Positions 36,118 to 45,302 of a stretch of 64,000 nucleotides of DNA are shown here, piece by piece; within the stretch, counting starts at the first letter, position 1, and the number at the start of each line of letters is the position of its first letter. The position numbers and the translations under genes were made by a program. This DNA comes from Rhodoferax sp. OV413 (GTDB taxonomy: Bacteria > Pseudomonadota > Gammaproteobacteria > Burkholderiales > Burkholderiaceae_C): the NCBI GenBank assembly GCA_945861785.1, contig CAMAWD010000003.1:62001-126000 (forward strand), given 5' to 3'. The notes beneath the pieces were generated by a model, which made no database searches, had not been told where the DNA came from, and saw only the letters and a list, made by a program, of their open reading frames with translations.

Positions 36118-37632
36118 ATGAACAATCTTGACGGAAAGAGAATCGCGGTCGGTGGATTCATGCATGAAACCAACACCTTTCAGCCGCAGAAGACGACCTA
36201 TGCAGACTTCGCGGAGGCGGGTGACCGCCAGCCCCTGGTCCGCGGGCAGGGGGTGCTGGAGAAGTTCGAAGGCATGAACCAGTCCATCGCCGGCGCGCTG
36301 GGCGTGTTCAGGCCGGCAGGCGCGGCGCTGTTTCCGCTGCTGTGGACCTCGACGACGCCGGCCGGCTACGTGACCAAGGACGCCTTCGAGCGAATTGTCG
36401 CGATGATGCTGGAGGACCTGCGCCTGGCGCTGCCCCTGGACGCTGTCTATCTCAGCCTGCACGGTGCGATGGTCTGCGAGCATCTCGAGGACCCGGAGGG
36501 CGAACTGCTCGAGCGCATCCGCGCGATCGTCGGGCCGGACGTACCGATCGCGGTAAGCCTGGATCTGCATTCCAACACCACGCCGAAGATGTTTGCGGCG
36601 AGCGACGCGATGGTCTCCTATTGCACCTATCCGCATGTGGACATGGCGGACACCGGGGTCAAGGCCGGGCAGCTGTTGAGGGAAATGCTGCTGCGGGCGC
36701 GGCGCCCCGAGAAGGCGTTTCGCCAGCTCCCGTACCTGATTCCTCTTGCCTGGCAATGCTCGACCATCGAGCCCTCGAAGTCGATTTATGCGTTCGCCGA
36801 CAGCCTGTTGTCGCAAAGCGTCGCGAGCACGTCGTTCACACCCGGTTTCCCGGCTGCAGACATCCACGATTGCGGGCCGGCCGTGTTCGCCTACGGATGG
36901 GACCGCGAGGCCACGGTGCATGCCGCAGACGCGCTCTACGGCGCGGTGCTGGATGCCGAGCCGCAGTACGCGGGCAAGCTGTACCGCCCGGACGAGGCCG
37001 TGCTGGAGGCGATGCGGCGCTCGCAGGAATCGTCGCGCGCCGTCCTGCTGGCTGACACGCAGGACAACCCCGGAGCCGGCGGTAGCGCGGACACGGTCGG
37101 GCTGCTCGCTGCGCTGCTGCGACATCACGCTGAGCGCGCGGTACTGGGCGTCCTGCATGACCCGCTGGCGGCACGGGCGGCGCACTCGGTTGGTCTGGGA
37201 CGCACGCTGACGATCGGCATCGGCGCGAAATCCGGCGCCTGGGGCGAGAAGCCGATCGAGCGCGAATGGACGGTGGAGCGACTCGGCGACGGCCGCATGA
37301 CCTGCCGCGGGCCGATGATGACCGGCTGGGTGCTGGCGCTGGGACCGATGGCGCTGTTGTCCTGTGCCGGCGTTCGGGTCGCTGTATCCTCGAAGAAGGT
37401 GCAGGCGATGGACCAGGAGCTGTTCCGCCACCTCGGCATCGAGCCGAAGGCCGAGCGGATCGTGGCGTTGAAGAGCTCGGTGCATTTTCGGGCCGATTTC
37501 GAGCCGATCGCCTCTGATGTCCTTGTGGTGGAGTCGCCAGGGGCGATGGTGGCGGATCCGGCCAAGCTGGCGTTCACGCGCTTGCGCAGGGGCGTGCGCA
37601 TCAATCCTCTCGGGCCGGAGTTCGCCACCTAG
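36118..37632 (+). CDS. M81 family metallopeptidase-like protein (MlrC / microcystinase C-type)
   Basis: A 504-residue member of the DUF1485/MlrC family, named for microcystin degradation but widespread next to peptide-type ABC transporters and amidases. Hallmarks: GGFMHETNTF at the N-terminus, YLSLHGAMV, the metal-binding SLDLHSNTTPKMF (about 150), YPHVDMADTG, and TQDNPGAGGSADT. The C-terminal domain follows at normal length. I chose the ATG; an in-frame GTG two codons upstream is possible, and no strong ribosome binding site is seen. The next operon begins with a peptide-type binding protein after a 309-base gap, supporting a role on a small amide or peptide-like compound. Confidence 0.9.
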   Translation: MNNLDGKRIAVGGFMHETNTFQPQKTTYADFAEAGDRQPLVRGQGVLEKFEGMNQSIAGALGVFRPAGAALFPLLWTSTTPAGYVTKDAFERIVAMMLEDLRLALPLDAVYLSLHGAMVCEHLEDPEGELLERIRAIVGPDVPIAVSLDLHSNTTPKMFAASDAMVSYCTYPHVDMADTGVKAGQLLREMLLRARRPEKAFRQLPYLIPLAWQCSTIEPSKSIYAFADSLLSQSVASTSFTPGFPAADIHDCGPAVFAYGWDREATVHAADALYGAVLDAEPQYAGKLYRPDEAVLEAMRRSQESSRAVLLADTQDNPGAGGSADTVGLLAALLRHHAERAVLGVLHDPLAARAAHSVGLGRTLTIGIGAKSGAWGEKPIEREWTVERLGDGRMTCRGPMMTGWVLALGPMALLSCAGVRVAVSSKKVQAMDQELFRHLGIEPKAERIVALKSSVHFRADFEPIASDVLVVESPGAMVADPAKLAFTRLRRGVRINPLGPEFAT

Positions 37633-37815
37633 ACCAGCGCCGAACGAGGGCCGCCGAGGCAACAACAAGCCTTTGCAGTGGCCGCCGACTGGTGGGATCG
37701 AACGCATGCTGCGCAGTCGCGGCGCAGTCATTGACCACCCTGTTCCGGCGGCCCCAGTCGCTGACAAAATGGATGCGCCCATGCGGGTGCAAAGTGGCTC
37801 GCAGATTCACCCCTG

Positions 37816-37872
37816 TTTCATTGGTCGAAATACATTTCATTTGTTGACACGACGGGCGAGCAATTGTAGACT
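37816..37872 (+). promoter_or_regulatory. Sigma70-type promoter with IclR-type operator (copy 3 of 3), driving the DppA/LLM operon
   Basis: Half-site TTTCA (37816-37820), CGAAA-TACA-TTTCA (37826-37839), TTGACA (37844-37849), 17 bases, TAGACT (37867-37872). The dppA-like ATG is at 37942. Element order and all spacings equal the copies at 10646 and 22484. The rest of the 309-base gap (37633-37815) shows no gene. Confidence 0.72.
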
Positions 37873-37941
37873 TCAAAAAAATTTCAATAACTCCAGCGCT
37901 GGGCCCTGAACACTCACCGCAATCTGATCGGAGACTTCGGT

Positions 37942-39498
37942 ATGAACAATGTTGGAAGATTCGCGCGCGTCTTGATGCTCGCCGCTGCTTGTGTACTGCC
38001 CATGCTCCTGGGGCCGAATGCCGACGCGCAGACCCCAAAGCGGGGTGGCAGGCTGGTCATCGCGCAGGACGAGGGGCCCGACCGCATCGATCCGCACGGC
38101 ACGGTGATGTCCTTCCAGCACCGGATCATCGTCAACGGGCCTTATGAGGCCTTGTTGGCGATCGACAAGGATCTGGCGATATTGCCCTCGCTGGCGACCG
38201 CCTGGAAGCAGGAGAGCGCCACGTCGTACACCTTCACGATCCGCGACGGCGTGAAGTTCCACGACGGATCAACTCTGACGGTGGACGATGTGCTCTTCAC
38301 CTTCAGCCGCATCATGAACCCGGAACGCCCGAGCGACGCGCGCACGAAGATGCGCATGCTCAAAGCCGTGACCAAGGTTGATGACCGCACGGTCCGTTTC
38401 GAGCTCAAGTCCGCCTCGGCGCCATTCCTTCGCTACATGGCATCGCCCGAGGTCACCGGCATCGTTGCGCGCAAGTTCACGGAGGCGGCCAACAACGACC
38501 TGACGAAGACGGCAAATGGGACTGGCGCCTTCAAGATCACGAACTTCACGCCCGGCGTCAACGTGACCTATGAGAAGTTCGCCAGTTACTGGGACGCCGG
38601 CAAGCCCTATCTTGACAAGGTGGAGCTGCGCATCATTCCGGACGATTCGACGCGCATTGCGGCGCTGCGAACCGGCGAGATCGACATGACGTTCTTCCGT
38701 CCGGACAAGCGGCCGTTGCTGGCCACCTTGCGCAACGTAGTGATTGGCGAGGCGGTCGCCAACTCGACCCAAATGTTGCCGTTCAACTGCGAGAAGGGGC
38801 CGACCAGCGACCTCAAGGTGCGCCAGGCGTTTGCGCTGTCCATCGACCGCAACGCGATCATGAATACCGTATTCCCAGGGCGCGTGACCCGACCCGGCAT
38901 GGCCGTGGCACCCGCCGACAAGATCTACGGCTACCAGGGCGACGGGACCGACCTCCCCTACTGGAACGCCGATATCCCGCGCGCAAAGAAGTTGCTGGCG
39001 GATGCAGGCTTCCCGAACGGCCTCAAGCTGACGATCCAGTACATCGGCACGCCGGCCTTCGCGGTGGACGCACGGATCTCCGAACTGTTGCGCGAGCAGG
39101 TCGCGCGTTCGGGCATCGACCTGCAGCTCGTTCCGATCGAATACTCCGCAAGCGCGCGCAATTCGGTCGCCGGCACCTACGAGGTCATGAGCAACGGCCG
39201 CGGCATGGACGCCGATCCGGAGGGCGCGTTCTTCGACGCGCTGGGCAGCGCAGTCCGCACCAAATGCAAGGACCCGAAGTTCGACGCGATGATCGACGCG
39301 GCCAACGCTGAACTCGATGTGGTCAAGCGCGCCAAGATGCTGACGGATGCACAAAGGTACATCCTGGAGAACGTCTACTTCATCTACATGTTCTCGGTTC
39401 CATTCCGGATCGAAGTCTGGAAGAACGATGTCAAGGGCTACGAGCCGCTGCCGCAGGTGCGTCGCACATCACTGCGCCAGGTGTGGCTCGATCGCTAG
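37942..39498 (+). CDS. Peptide-type ABC transporter substrate-binding protein (DppA/OppA-like)
   Basis: A 518-residue family 5 periplasmic binding protein. The signal sequence runs from MNNVGRFARVLMLAAACVL to GPNADA, followed by KRGGRLVIAQDEGPDRIDPH. Family patterns such as SYTFTIRDGVKFHDGSTLTVDDV and VRQAFALSIDRNAI are clear. It heads an operon: this receptor, an NtaA-type monooxygenase, DppD, DppF, DppB, DppC, WrbA-like and another LLM monooxygenase. Uptake and oxidation of one compound is the obvious reading. Confidence 0.93.
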   Translation: MNNVGRFARVLMLAAACVLPMLLGPNADAQTPKRGGRLVIAQDEGPDRIDPHGTVMSFQHRIIVNGPYEALLAIDKDLAILPSLATAWKQESATSYTFTIRDGVKFHDGSTLTVDDVLFTFSRIMNPERPSDARTKMRMLKAVTKVDDRTVRFELKSASAPFLRYMASPEVTGIVARKFTEAANNDLTKTANGTGAFKITNFTPGVNVTYEKFASYWDAGKPYLDKVELRIIPDDSTRIAALRTGEIDMTFFRPDKRPLLATLRNVVIGEAVANSTQMLPFNCEKGPTSDLKVRQAFALSIDRNAIMNTVFPGRVTRPGMAVAPADKIYGYQGDGTDLPYWNADIPRAKKLLADAGFPNGLKLTIQYIGTPAFAVDARISELLREQVARSGIDLQLVPIEYSASARNSVAGTYEVMSNGRGMDADPEGAFFDALGSAVRTKCKDPKFDAMIDAANAELDVVKRAKMLTDAQRYILENVYFIYMFSVPFRIEVWKNDVKGYEPLPQVRRTSLRQVWLDR

Positions 39499-39532
39499 TC
39501 CGCGCGACTGTCCCGACAAAGAGGATCGCCCC

Positions 39533-40807
39533 ATGTTCCATCTAGGCTGGTTTGGTACGACTGGGCCGGTCAATTGGCTCGCCCCCGCGGGTGCGGTGTA
39601 CGACTGGCGCAAGCCGGAGATCTTTCAGGACGTTGCCAAGTTGTGCGAGCGCGCGAAGATGGACTTCGTCATGTTCGCCGACAGCGTGGCGATCCCTGCG
39701 CTGTTCCAAGGTTCGACCGACTATTACGTGCGAAACGGCTTCATGATCTACCACGATCCGGTGCCGACGTGCGCGTGGATGGCAGCAGCCACGCAGCGCA
39801 TCGGGCTTGCCTCCACGCTGTCGTGCACGTTCTATCCCCCCTATCTGCTCGCGCGCATGCTCGGAACCATGGACCATCTCAGCGGTGGGCGCATGGCGTG
39901 GAACGTCGTGACTTCGACCAAGGGGGGCGAGAACTTCGGCATGGAGATGCCTGAGCACGACGAACGTTATGACATGGCGGACGAGCATCTGGAGTTGTGC
40001 CGCCAGCTCTGGGATTCCTGGTCGCCCGATGCCGTGATCATGGATCGCGAGAACAAGATCTTCGCCGACCCGGCCAAGGTCAAGACGGTCAACTTCAAGG
40101 GACAGCATTTCCAGTGCCGCGGGCCGCTGAACGTGGTTTCATCACCGCAAAGGCATCCGATCATCATCATGGCAGGCACCTCGCCGCGCGGGCAGCAGTT
40201 CGCGGTGCGAAATGCGGACATGGTGATAGCGCACAAGAACTCCGTTGCCGACATGAAGTCCTACAGCCATCAGCTGCGCCAAAAGGCCGCCGAAGCGGGC
40301 CGTGATCCGAAATCGCTCAAGATCTTTTACGCGATCAAGCCGGTGATGGGTGATACGCCGGCCGAGGCAGAGGAAAAATGGCAGCGGCACCTGGCCAGTG
40401 GCGATGTGGACCTCGGATTGGCAGACCTGTCAAACACCTTGATGTACGACATGTCGCAGTTCGATCTCGACAAGCCGCTTCCAAAGGACCTCAAGGTGCA
40501 GGGCATTGTCGGAAAGCTCCTGCAATACACCCAGAGTCAGGGGCACCTCACCTTGCGCGAGATCGCCAAGCACGAGAGCCTGAAGGAAACCTTCCCGATG
40601 CACGGAACGCCGGAGCAGATCGCCGACATCCTGGAGCATGCGTGGCGCGAAGGTGGCGCCGACGGCTTCCATTTCCGCCAGATGTTCCAGGACTACGGGT
40701 ATCTCGTCGACATCGCGACGAAACTGGTGCCCGTTCTCCAGAAGCGCGGGCTGGTGCGCAAGGAGTATTCCGGCACGATGCTGCGCGACCACCTGTTCGA
40801 GTTCTGA
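39533..40807 (+). CDS. LLM class flavin-dependent monooxygenase (NtaA/SnaA/DszA family)
   Basis: A 424-residue FMNH2-dependent monooxygenase of the nitrilotriacetate monooxygenase / DszA group. It requires a separate flavin reductase, available here at 50439 and 57566. Family features: HLGWFG at the N-terminus, DFVMFADSVAIP, STLSCTFYPPYLLARML, the region SGGRMAWNVVTS, HDERYDMADEHLE, VNFKGQHFQCRGPLN, and the C-terminal VPVLQKRGLVRKEYSGTMLRDHL. AGAGGA lies ten bases before the ATG. It is placed inside the peptide-type transporter operon between dppA and dppD. Confidence 0.93.
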   Translation: MFHLGWFGTTGPVNWLAPAGAVYDWRKPEIFQDVAKLCERAKMDFVMFADSVAIPALFQGSTDYYVRNGFMIYHDPVPTCAWMAAATQRIGLASTLSCTFYPPYLLARMLGTMDHLSGGRMAWNVVTSTKGGENFGMEMPEHDERYDMADEHLELCRQLWDSWSPDAVIMDRENKIFADPAKVKTVNFKGQHFQCRGPLNVVSSPQRHPIIIMAGTSPRGQQFAVRNADMVIAHKNSVADMKSYSHQLRQKAAEAGRDPKSLKIFYAIKPVMGDTPAEAEEKWQRHLASGDVDLGLADLSNTLMYDMSQFDLDKPLPKDLKVQGIVGKLLQYTQSQGHLTLREIAKHESLKETFPMHGTPEQIADILEHAWREGGADGFHFRQMFQDYGYLVDIATKLVPVLQKRGLVRKEYSGTMLRDHLFEF

Positions 40808-40820
40808 AAAGTAGCCCGAA

Positions 40821-41855
40821 TTGGAAATCTTGCAGCAAGCGGAAAGTGACCCGCCTTCCGAGGAAGCATTGCGCGCGCCGCTGCTCCGCGTCGAGCATCT
40901 CTGCGTGACCATACCGAGCGCCGCCGGCCCGATCCACGCAGTGCGCGACGTGTCGTTCTCGATCCATCCGGGGGAAAGGGTCGCCATATTGGGGGAAAGC
41001 GGAAGCGGCAAGACGATGACCGCCTTGAGTCTGCTCGGACTGCAGCCGCCACAGGCCCGGGTGTCCGGCGCATTGACCTTCAAGGGCCGGTCCCGCGAAC
41101 TTGGCCTGCACACCGACGCGGCCGCCCCGGTTCTCGCGGACGCTGGCGTCATCTTCCAGGATTCGCTGTCCAGCCTGAACCCGATCTCTCGCATCGGCAC
41201 GCAGCTCATCGAGCGGCTGACGCTGCGCGGCTGGAAGGCGGGCGCGGCGCGTAGCGAGGCCGCCCGGGTGCTCCGACATGTCGGCGTGGCCGACGCCGAT
41301 GCGCGCATGAACGCCTATCCGCACGAACTGTCAGGTGGCATGCGCCAGCGCGTGATGATTACCATGGCACTGCTGGCCAAGCCCTCGCTGCTGGTCGCCG
41401 ACGAGCCGACCACGGCGCTCGACACCACGGTGCAGGCGCAGGTGATCGACCTGGTTCGGATGCTGCAGGCCGAGAATGGCATGAGCCTCCTGCTGATCAC
41501 GCACGACCTGGCGATGGCGGCCGAGGTTTGCGATCGCGCCGTGGTCATGTACGCCGGATACGTGGTCGAAGACGTTCCGATGGCCGAACTGCTGCGCCGG
41601 CCGCGCCACCCGTATGCCGCCGCACTGCTCGGGTCCCTGCCGCGGCTTGACGCGCCGGCGGGCGAACCGCTGGAAACGATCGAGGGCGAGCCTGCGTCGG
41701 CACTGGGCCATTTTGCGTGCTGTCCGTTCATGCAGCGTTGCCGCCATGCAGACCCGCGCTGCGATGGCGCAGTTCCAGCCCTGCAAGCCGTCACAGGTTT
41801 GCATTCCTCGCGCTGCGTCCACCATGCCCGGATGGGGCAGATGGAATCGCCATGA
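40821..41855 (+). CDS. Peptide-type ABC transporter ATP-binding protein (DppD-like)
   Basis: A 344-residue ATPase. Walker [10 protein letters not shown] is at about residues 58-66; the Q-loop is [10 protein letters not shown]; the signature is [10 protein letters not shown]; Walker B is [12 protein letters not shown]; the H-loop is THDLAMA. The C-terminal oligopeptide extension has [14 protein letters not shown]. The start is a TTG with no clear ribosome binding site, 13 bases after the LLM gene. The end overlaps the next ATPase by four bases. Confidence 0.92.
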   Translation: MEILQQAESDPPSEEALRAPLLRVEHLCVTIPSAAGPIHAVRDVSFSIHPGERVAILGESGSGKTMTALSLLGLQPPQARVSGALTFKGRSRELGLHTDAAAPVLADAGVIFQDSLSSLNPISRIGTQLIERLTLRGWKAGAARSEAARVLRHVGVADADARMNAYPHELSGGMRQRVMITMALLAKPSLLVADEPTTALDTTVQAQVIDLVRMLQAENGMSLLLITHDLAMAAEVCDRAVVMYAGYVVEDVPMAELLRRPRHPYAAALLGSLPRLDAPAGEPLETIEGEPASALGHFACCPFMQRCRHADPRCDGAVPALQAVTGLHSSRCVHHARMGQMESP

Positions 41856-42832
41856 CAGGCCCGGTGCTGGAATTGCGCGACGTCACCAAGCGGTTCGGCT
41901 CGCGGCGGCGGCCGATCTGGGCGCTCGCCGGCATCAGCCTGCACCTGAACGCCGCAGAGACGCTGGGCATCGTCGGAGAGTCCGGCAGCGGCAAATCGAC
42001 CGCAGCACGCATCGCGGTCGGACTGGAGTCGCCGACCGCGGGCTGCGCTACCGTCATGGGCCGCCCGATCGGCGAGAGCTCCGGCAAGGGCCTGGTCCAG
42101 ATGGTGTTCCAGGATCCGTCGTCCTCGCTCAATCCGCTGATGCGCATCCAGCAGATCGTACGTGAACCACTCGACGCCATCAGCGGCGAACCCGAAGGAT
42201 CCCGCAACGCCCGCGCTCGGGCGTCGCTCGAGGAGGTGGGGCTCGGCGGACACACCGGCGGGCAGTTCCCGGGTGCGCTGTCGGGAGGACAAAAACAGCG
42301 CGTTTCCATTGCACGCGCGCTGAGTTCGCTGCCGCCGATCATCGTCTGCGACGAGGCTGTCACGGCGCTCGATGTGTCGATCCGCGCGCAGATACTGAAT
42401 CTGCTGCGCCGCGTGCAGGACAAGCACGGCACCGCGTGCCTCTTCATCTCCCACGACCTGTCCACCGTCGCCTACATGAGCAATCGCATCGCCATCATGT
42501 ACCGTGGCAAGATCGTCGAGACGGGAGCGACTCGCCAGATCCTGGAAACACCTGCGCATCCCTATACCTACGCGCTCCTTAGCGCGGTGCCGCAGTTGCA
42601 GCAGGGGCGTCACGTCCGGCCTCGCATCCGGCTGTCCGGGGATCCGCCGAGCGCGATGGAGCAGTCCAGCGGCTGCGTGTTCCATTCGCGCTGCCCGATG
42701 GCCGACGACCGTTGCCGCGCCGAAGAGCCGGCGTTGCACTCGCTCGGCGAAGGGCACACGGCCGCCTGCCACTATGCCCCGGTGGACGCGTCGCGAATGG
42801 CGGCCCTGGCAACCGCGCGGAGGGCGGCATGA
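41852..42832 (+). CDS. Peptide-type ABC transporter ATP-binding protein (DppF-like)
   Basis: A 326-residue second ATPase of the importer, starting in the stop of dppD (ATGA) and ending in the start of dppB (ATGA). It has [47 protein letters not shown] (Ala replaces the usual Pro after Glu in Walker B), SHDLSTV, and the C-terminal [11 protein letters not shown] oligopeptide motif. Each nucleotide-binding domain of the heterodimer is complete. Confidence 0.92.
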   Translation: MTGPVLELRDVTKRFGSRRRPIWALAGISLHLNAAETLGIVGESGSGKSTAARIAVGLESPTAGCATVMGRPIGESSGKGLVQMVFQDPSSSLNPLMRIQQIVREPLDAISGEPEGSRNARARASLEEVGLGGHTGGQFPGALSGGQKQRVSIARALSSLPPIIVCDEAVTALDVSIRAQILNLLRRVQDKHGTACLFISHDLSTVAYMSNRIAIMYRGKIVETGATRQILETPAHPYTYALLSAVPQLQQGRHVRPRIRLSGDPPSAMEQSSGCVFHSRCPMADDRCRAEEPALHSLGEGHTAACHYAPVDASRMAALATARRAA

Positions 42833-43788
42833 TCCGCTATGTGCTTGGCCGCCTGGCCGTGCTGCCGTTCAGCCTGCTGGCGGTTTCGGTTCTCACGTTC
42901 TCGTTCCTGCACTTGGTGCCCGGTGATCCGGTGGACGCCCTGGGTGGCGAGAATCTCAGCGCCACCGAGTTGGCGCAACTGCGGCGCGAGATGGGGCTCG
43001 ACCAGCCCGTCGTCGTCCAGTTCGGCTACTGGCTGGGCCATGTGCTGCAGGGCGACCTTGGCAAATCGATCCGCAGCAACAAGCCCGTGCGCGACGAAGT
43101 GTTGAGCCGGCTCGGGGTCAGTGTCGAACTGGCCCTGCTGGCGGTCTTCTTCGCGCTGCTGATCGGTATCCTGGGCGGCGCGATCGCCACACGCTGGCGC
43201 GGGACCTGGGTGGACAGGGCGGTCATGATGGCGGCCACCCTTGGTATGTCGGTGCCAAACTATTTCGTCGCGACACTGTGCGTGTTGGCCGTCTCGCTCT
43301 ACCTGCCGGACCTTGGTGTCGTGTCCTTCGTGGCGTTGGGCAACGGGCTGCTCGCCAACCTGCAATCCCTGTTCTTTCCGGCCCTGTCGCTCGCGACACT
43401 GTCCGGTTCCGCCTTCTGCCGCTATGTGCGCGGCGCCACCGAAGACATCGTCCGCAGCGCCGAATTCCTGCGCACCGCGCGCTCCAAGGGTGCCTCGGAG
43501 GCGCGCATCCTGTTTCGCCACATCGTTCCGAACGCGCTGGTGCCGCTCGCCACAGTAGCCGGGCTGCAGCTGGCCTACTTGATCGGGGGCACGGTCGTGA
43601 TCGAGTCGATCTTTGCGCTCCCCGGGCTGGGACAGCTGCTGCTGGCCAGCATTGCCCAGCGCGACTATCCGGTGATCCAGGGCTGCGTGCTGCTGCAAGC
43701 CACGGTGTTCGTGATCATCAACCTGGTCATCGATCTGATCTATCCGCTGCTCGATCCCCGGGTGCAGCTGGTTCGGGGGGCACACTGA
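42829..43788 (+). CDS. Peptide-type ABC transporter permease (DppB-like)
   Basis: A 319-residue permease beginning [23 protein letters not shown]. It has the DppB/OppB motif [10 protein letters not shown] and the pattern [28 protein letters not shown]. The coupling loop [25 protein letters not shown] sits in the cytoplasmic region. About six membrane spans. Coupled by ATGA to dppF; the partner permease starts two bases after its stop. Confidence 0.93.
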   Translation: MIRYVLGRLAVLPFSLLAVSVLTFSFLHLVPGDPVDALGGENLSATELAQLRREMGLDQPVVVQFGYWLGHVLQGDLGKSIRSNKPVRDEVLSRLGVSVELALLAVFFALLIGILGGAIATRWRGTWVDRAVMMAATLGMSVPNYFVATLCVLAVSLYLPDLGVVSFVALGNGLLANLQSLFFPALSLATLSGSAFCRYVRGATEDIVRSAEFLRTARSKGASEARILFRHIVPNALVPLATVAGLQLAYLIGGTVVIESIFALPGLGQLLLASIAQRDYPVIQGCVLLQATVFVIINLVIDLIYPLLDPRVQLVRGAH

Positions 43789-43790
43789 CG

Positions 43791-44651
43791 ATGGCCGCCG
43801 CGCCAACCACCAGGGACCCGCCCGGCGGATTCGCCAGGGCGTGGCGATTCCTTGCGTCCGACGCGTCGCTGGCCGTCGGCACCGGCGCATGCATCGCGAT
43901 AGCGCTCTTGCTGCTGTGCGGCGGCTGGTTGGTCGGCCTCGACCCGCAAAAGACCAGCCCGGATGTGTTGGCGGCGCCGTCCTTGCGCCACCTCCTGGGA
44001 ACCGACAGCATCGGACGCGACATTCTTGCGCGTCTCGTGCTGGGGGCTCGCTCGTCGTTGTTCGTCGCGGTTGTCGCCACGGTGGTGACGATGTTGCTGG
44101 GAACGGCCATCGGCGTGACAGCGGGGTTCTTCGGGCGCTTCGTCGATTGGTTCTCGATGCGCGTCGTCGACGTGTTCCTGTCGATACCGCCGCTGTTGGT
44201 CGCCATCACGATCCTCGCGGCAATCGGGCCGAGCGTGGCGACGCTGGTAACGGTGCTGATCGTGACCTACGCGCCCCAGGTGGTGCGTGTCGTGCGGGCT
44301 TCGACCCTGCAGGCGGCGACGAGGCCGTTCGTGGATTCGGCGCGGATTTCTGGGGTCCACCCTTTTCGCATCATGTGCCGGCATATCGTTCCGAACATGC
44401 GCGGCGTGCTGATCGTGCAGGCCACGATCACGGTTGCGCACATGCTGCTGGTCGAGACCGTGCTGTCGTTCCTCGGCCTGGGCGTGCCGCCACCGGCGCC
44501 CAGTCTCGGCTTCATGGTCTCGGAGGGCCGGCAATGGATGGAGATCGCGCCCTGGACCGTGCTGGCCCCGGGGACGACCATCGTGGTCGCGGTGGCTGCC
44601 TTCACTTTCCTCGGGCAGGGCCTCGACGCCGCCCTGGCCAAGCGCACCTGA
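43791..44651 (+). CDS. Peptide-type ABC transporter permease (DppC-like)
   Basis: A 286-residue permease with the DppC-specific HLLGTDSIGRDILARLVLGARSSL, a coupling region ATRPFVDSARISGVHPFRIMCRHIVPNM, and a C-terminal FLGQGLDAAL. It has about six spans, with an N-terminal OppC-type leader around LASDASLAVGTGACIAIALLL. It completes the DppA-D-F-B-C importer. The WrbA-like gene follows 24 bases later. Confidence 0.93.
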   Translation: MAAAPTTRDPPGGFARAWRFLASDASLAVGTGACIAIALLLLCGGWLVGLDPQKTSPDVLAAPSLRHLLGTDSIGRDILARLVLGARSSLFVAVVATVVTMLLGTAIGVTAGFFGRFVDWFSMRVVDVFLSIPPLLVAITILAAIGPSVATLVTVLIVTYAPQVVRVVRASTLQAATRPFVDSARISGVHPFRIMCRHIVPNMRGVLIVQATITVAHMLLVETVLSFLGLGVPPPAPSLGFMVSEGRQWMEIAPWTVLAPGTTIVVAVAAFTFLGQGLDAALAKRT

Positions 44652-44675
44652 ATCAAACCAGCGAAATTGCACACC

Positions 44676-45302
44676 ATGAATGTCCGCATAGCCGTGATCC
44701 ACTACAGCGCGACGGGTGTGGTACACCAACTCGCCACTTCACTCGCGCAGGGTGCCGCCAACGCGGGGGCCGAAGTCAGGCTGCGCCGGGTCGCTGAATT
44801 GGCGCCCCCTGAGGCCATTGCGGCGAACTCGAGATGGCAGGCGCACCGGGACCGGGAGAACGCGCCGGATGGTACGCCGCTGGCGACGCTCGACGACCTT
44901 GCCTGGGCCGACGGGATCGCGCTGGGTAGCCCGACGCGCTTCGGTGGTCCTGCGGCACAACTCAAGAACTTCCTCGACCAGACCGGCAGCCTGTGGTTCA
45001 AGGGTCTCCTTGCGGGCAAGGTGGTCACCGCGTTCACGTCGGCATCCACCGCGCATGGCGGGCTCGAATCCACGGTGCTCGCGATGCTCAACGTCGCCTA
45101 CCACTGGGGCTCCATCATCATGCCGCTGGGTTATGGGCCGCCGGTCGTGAGCAAATCCACGGGCAATCCCTACGGTGCATCCTGGGTGTCGCGCAAGGGC
45201 AGCCTTCCGGACGATGACGCGCTGGCCGCAGCGAACGCACAAGGCGCCCGCCTTGCCGAAGTGGCCGCCGCCCTGAGCGCCGCACAGCGGACGACTTCAT
45301 GA
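44676..45302 (+). CDS. WrbA-like NAD(P)H:quinone oxidoreductase / flavodoxin-fold protein
   Basis: A 208-residue flavodoxin-fold FMN protein. It has the N-terminal phosphate-binding strand IAVIHYSATGVVHQLA, the central ADGIALGSPTRFGGPAAQLKNFLDQT that defines WrbA, and TAFTSASTAHGGLESTVL, with the expected length. It could reduce quinone products or act as a flavin or electron carrier for the neighbouring monooxygenases; the latter is only inference. The stop overlaps the start of the next monooxygenase (ATGA), indicating coupled translation. An in-frame TTG (44667) would add three residues. Confidence 0.9.
   Translation: MNVRIAVIHYSATGVVHQLATSLAQGAANAGAEVRLRRVAELAPPEAIAANSRWQAHRDRENAPDGTPLATLDDLAWADGIALGSPTRFGGPAAQLKNFLDQTGSLWFKGLLAGKVVTAFTSASTAHGGLESTVLAMLNVAYHWGSIIMPLGYGPPVVSKSTGNPYGASWVSRKGSLPDDDALAAANAQGARLAEVAAALSAAQRTTS

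Noticed and set aside
36103-37782. Long minus-strand open frame antisense to the MlrC-type gene
   Set aside because: Arises from high GC; no recognisable domain, and the plus-strand protein carries all M81 motifs.
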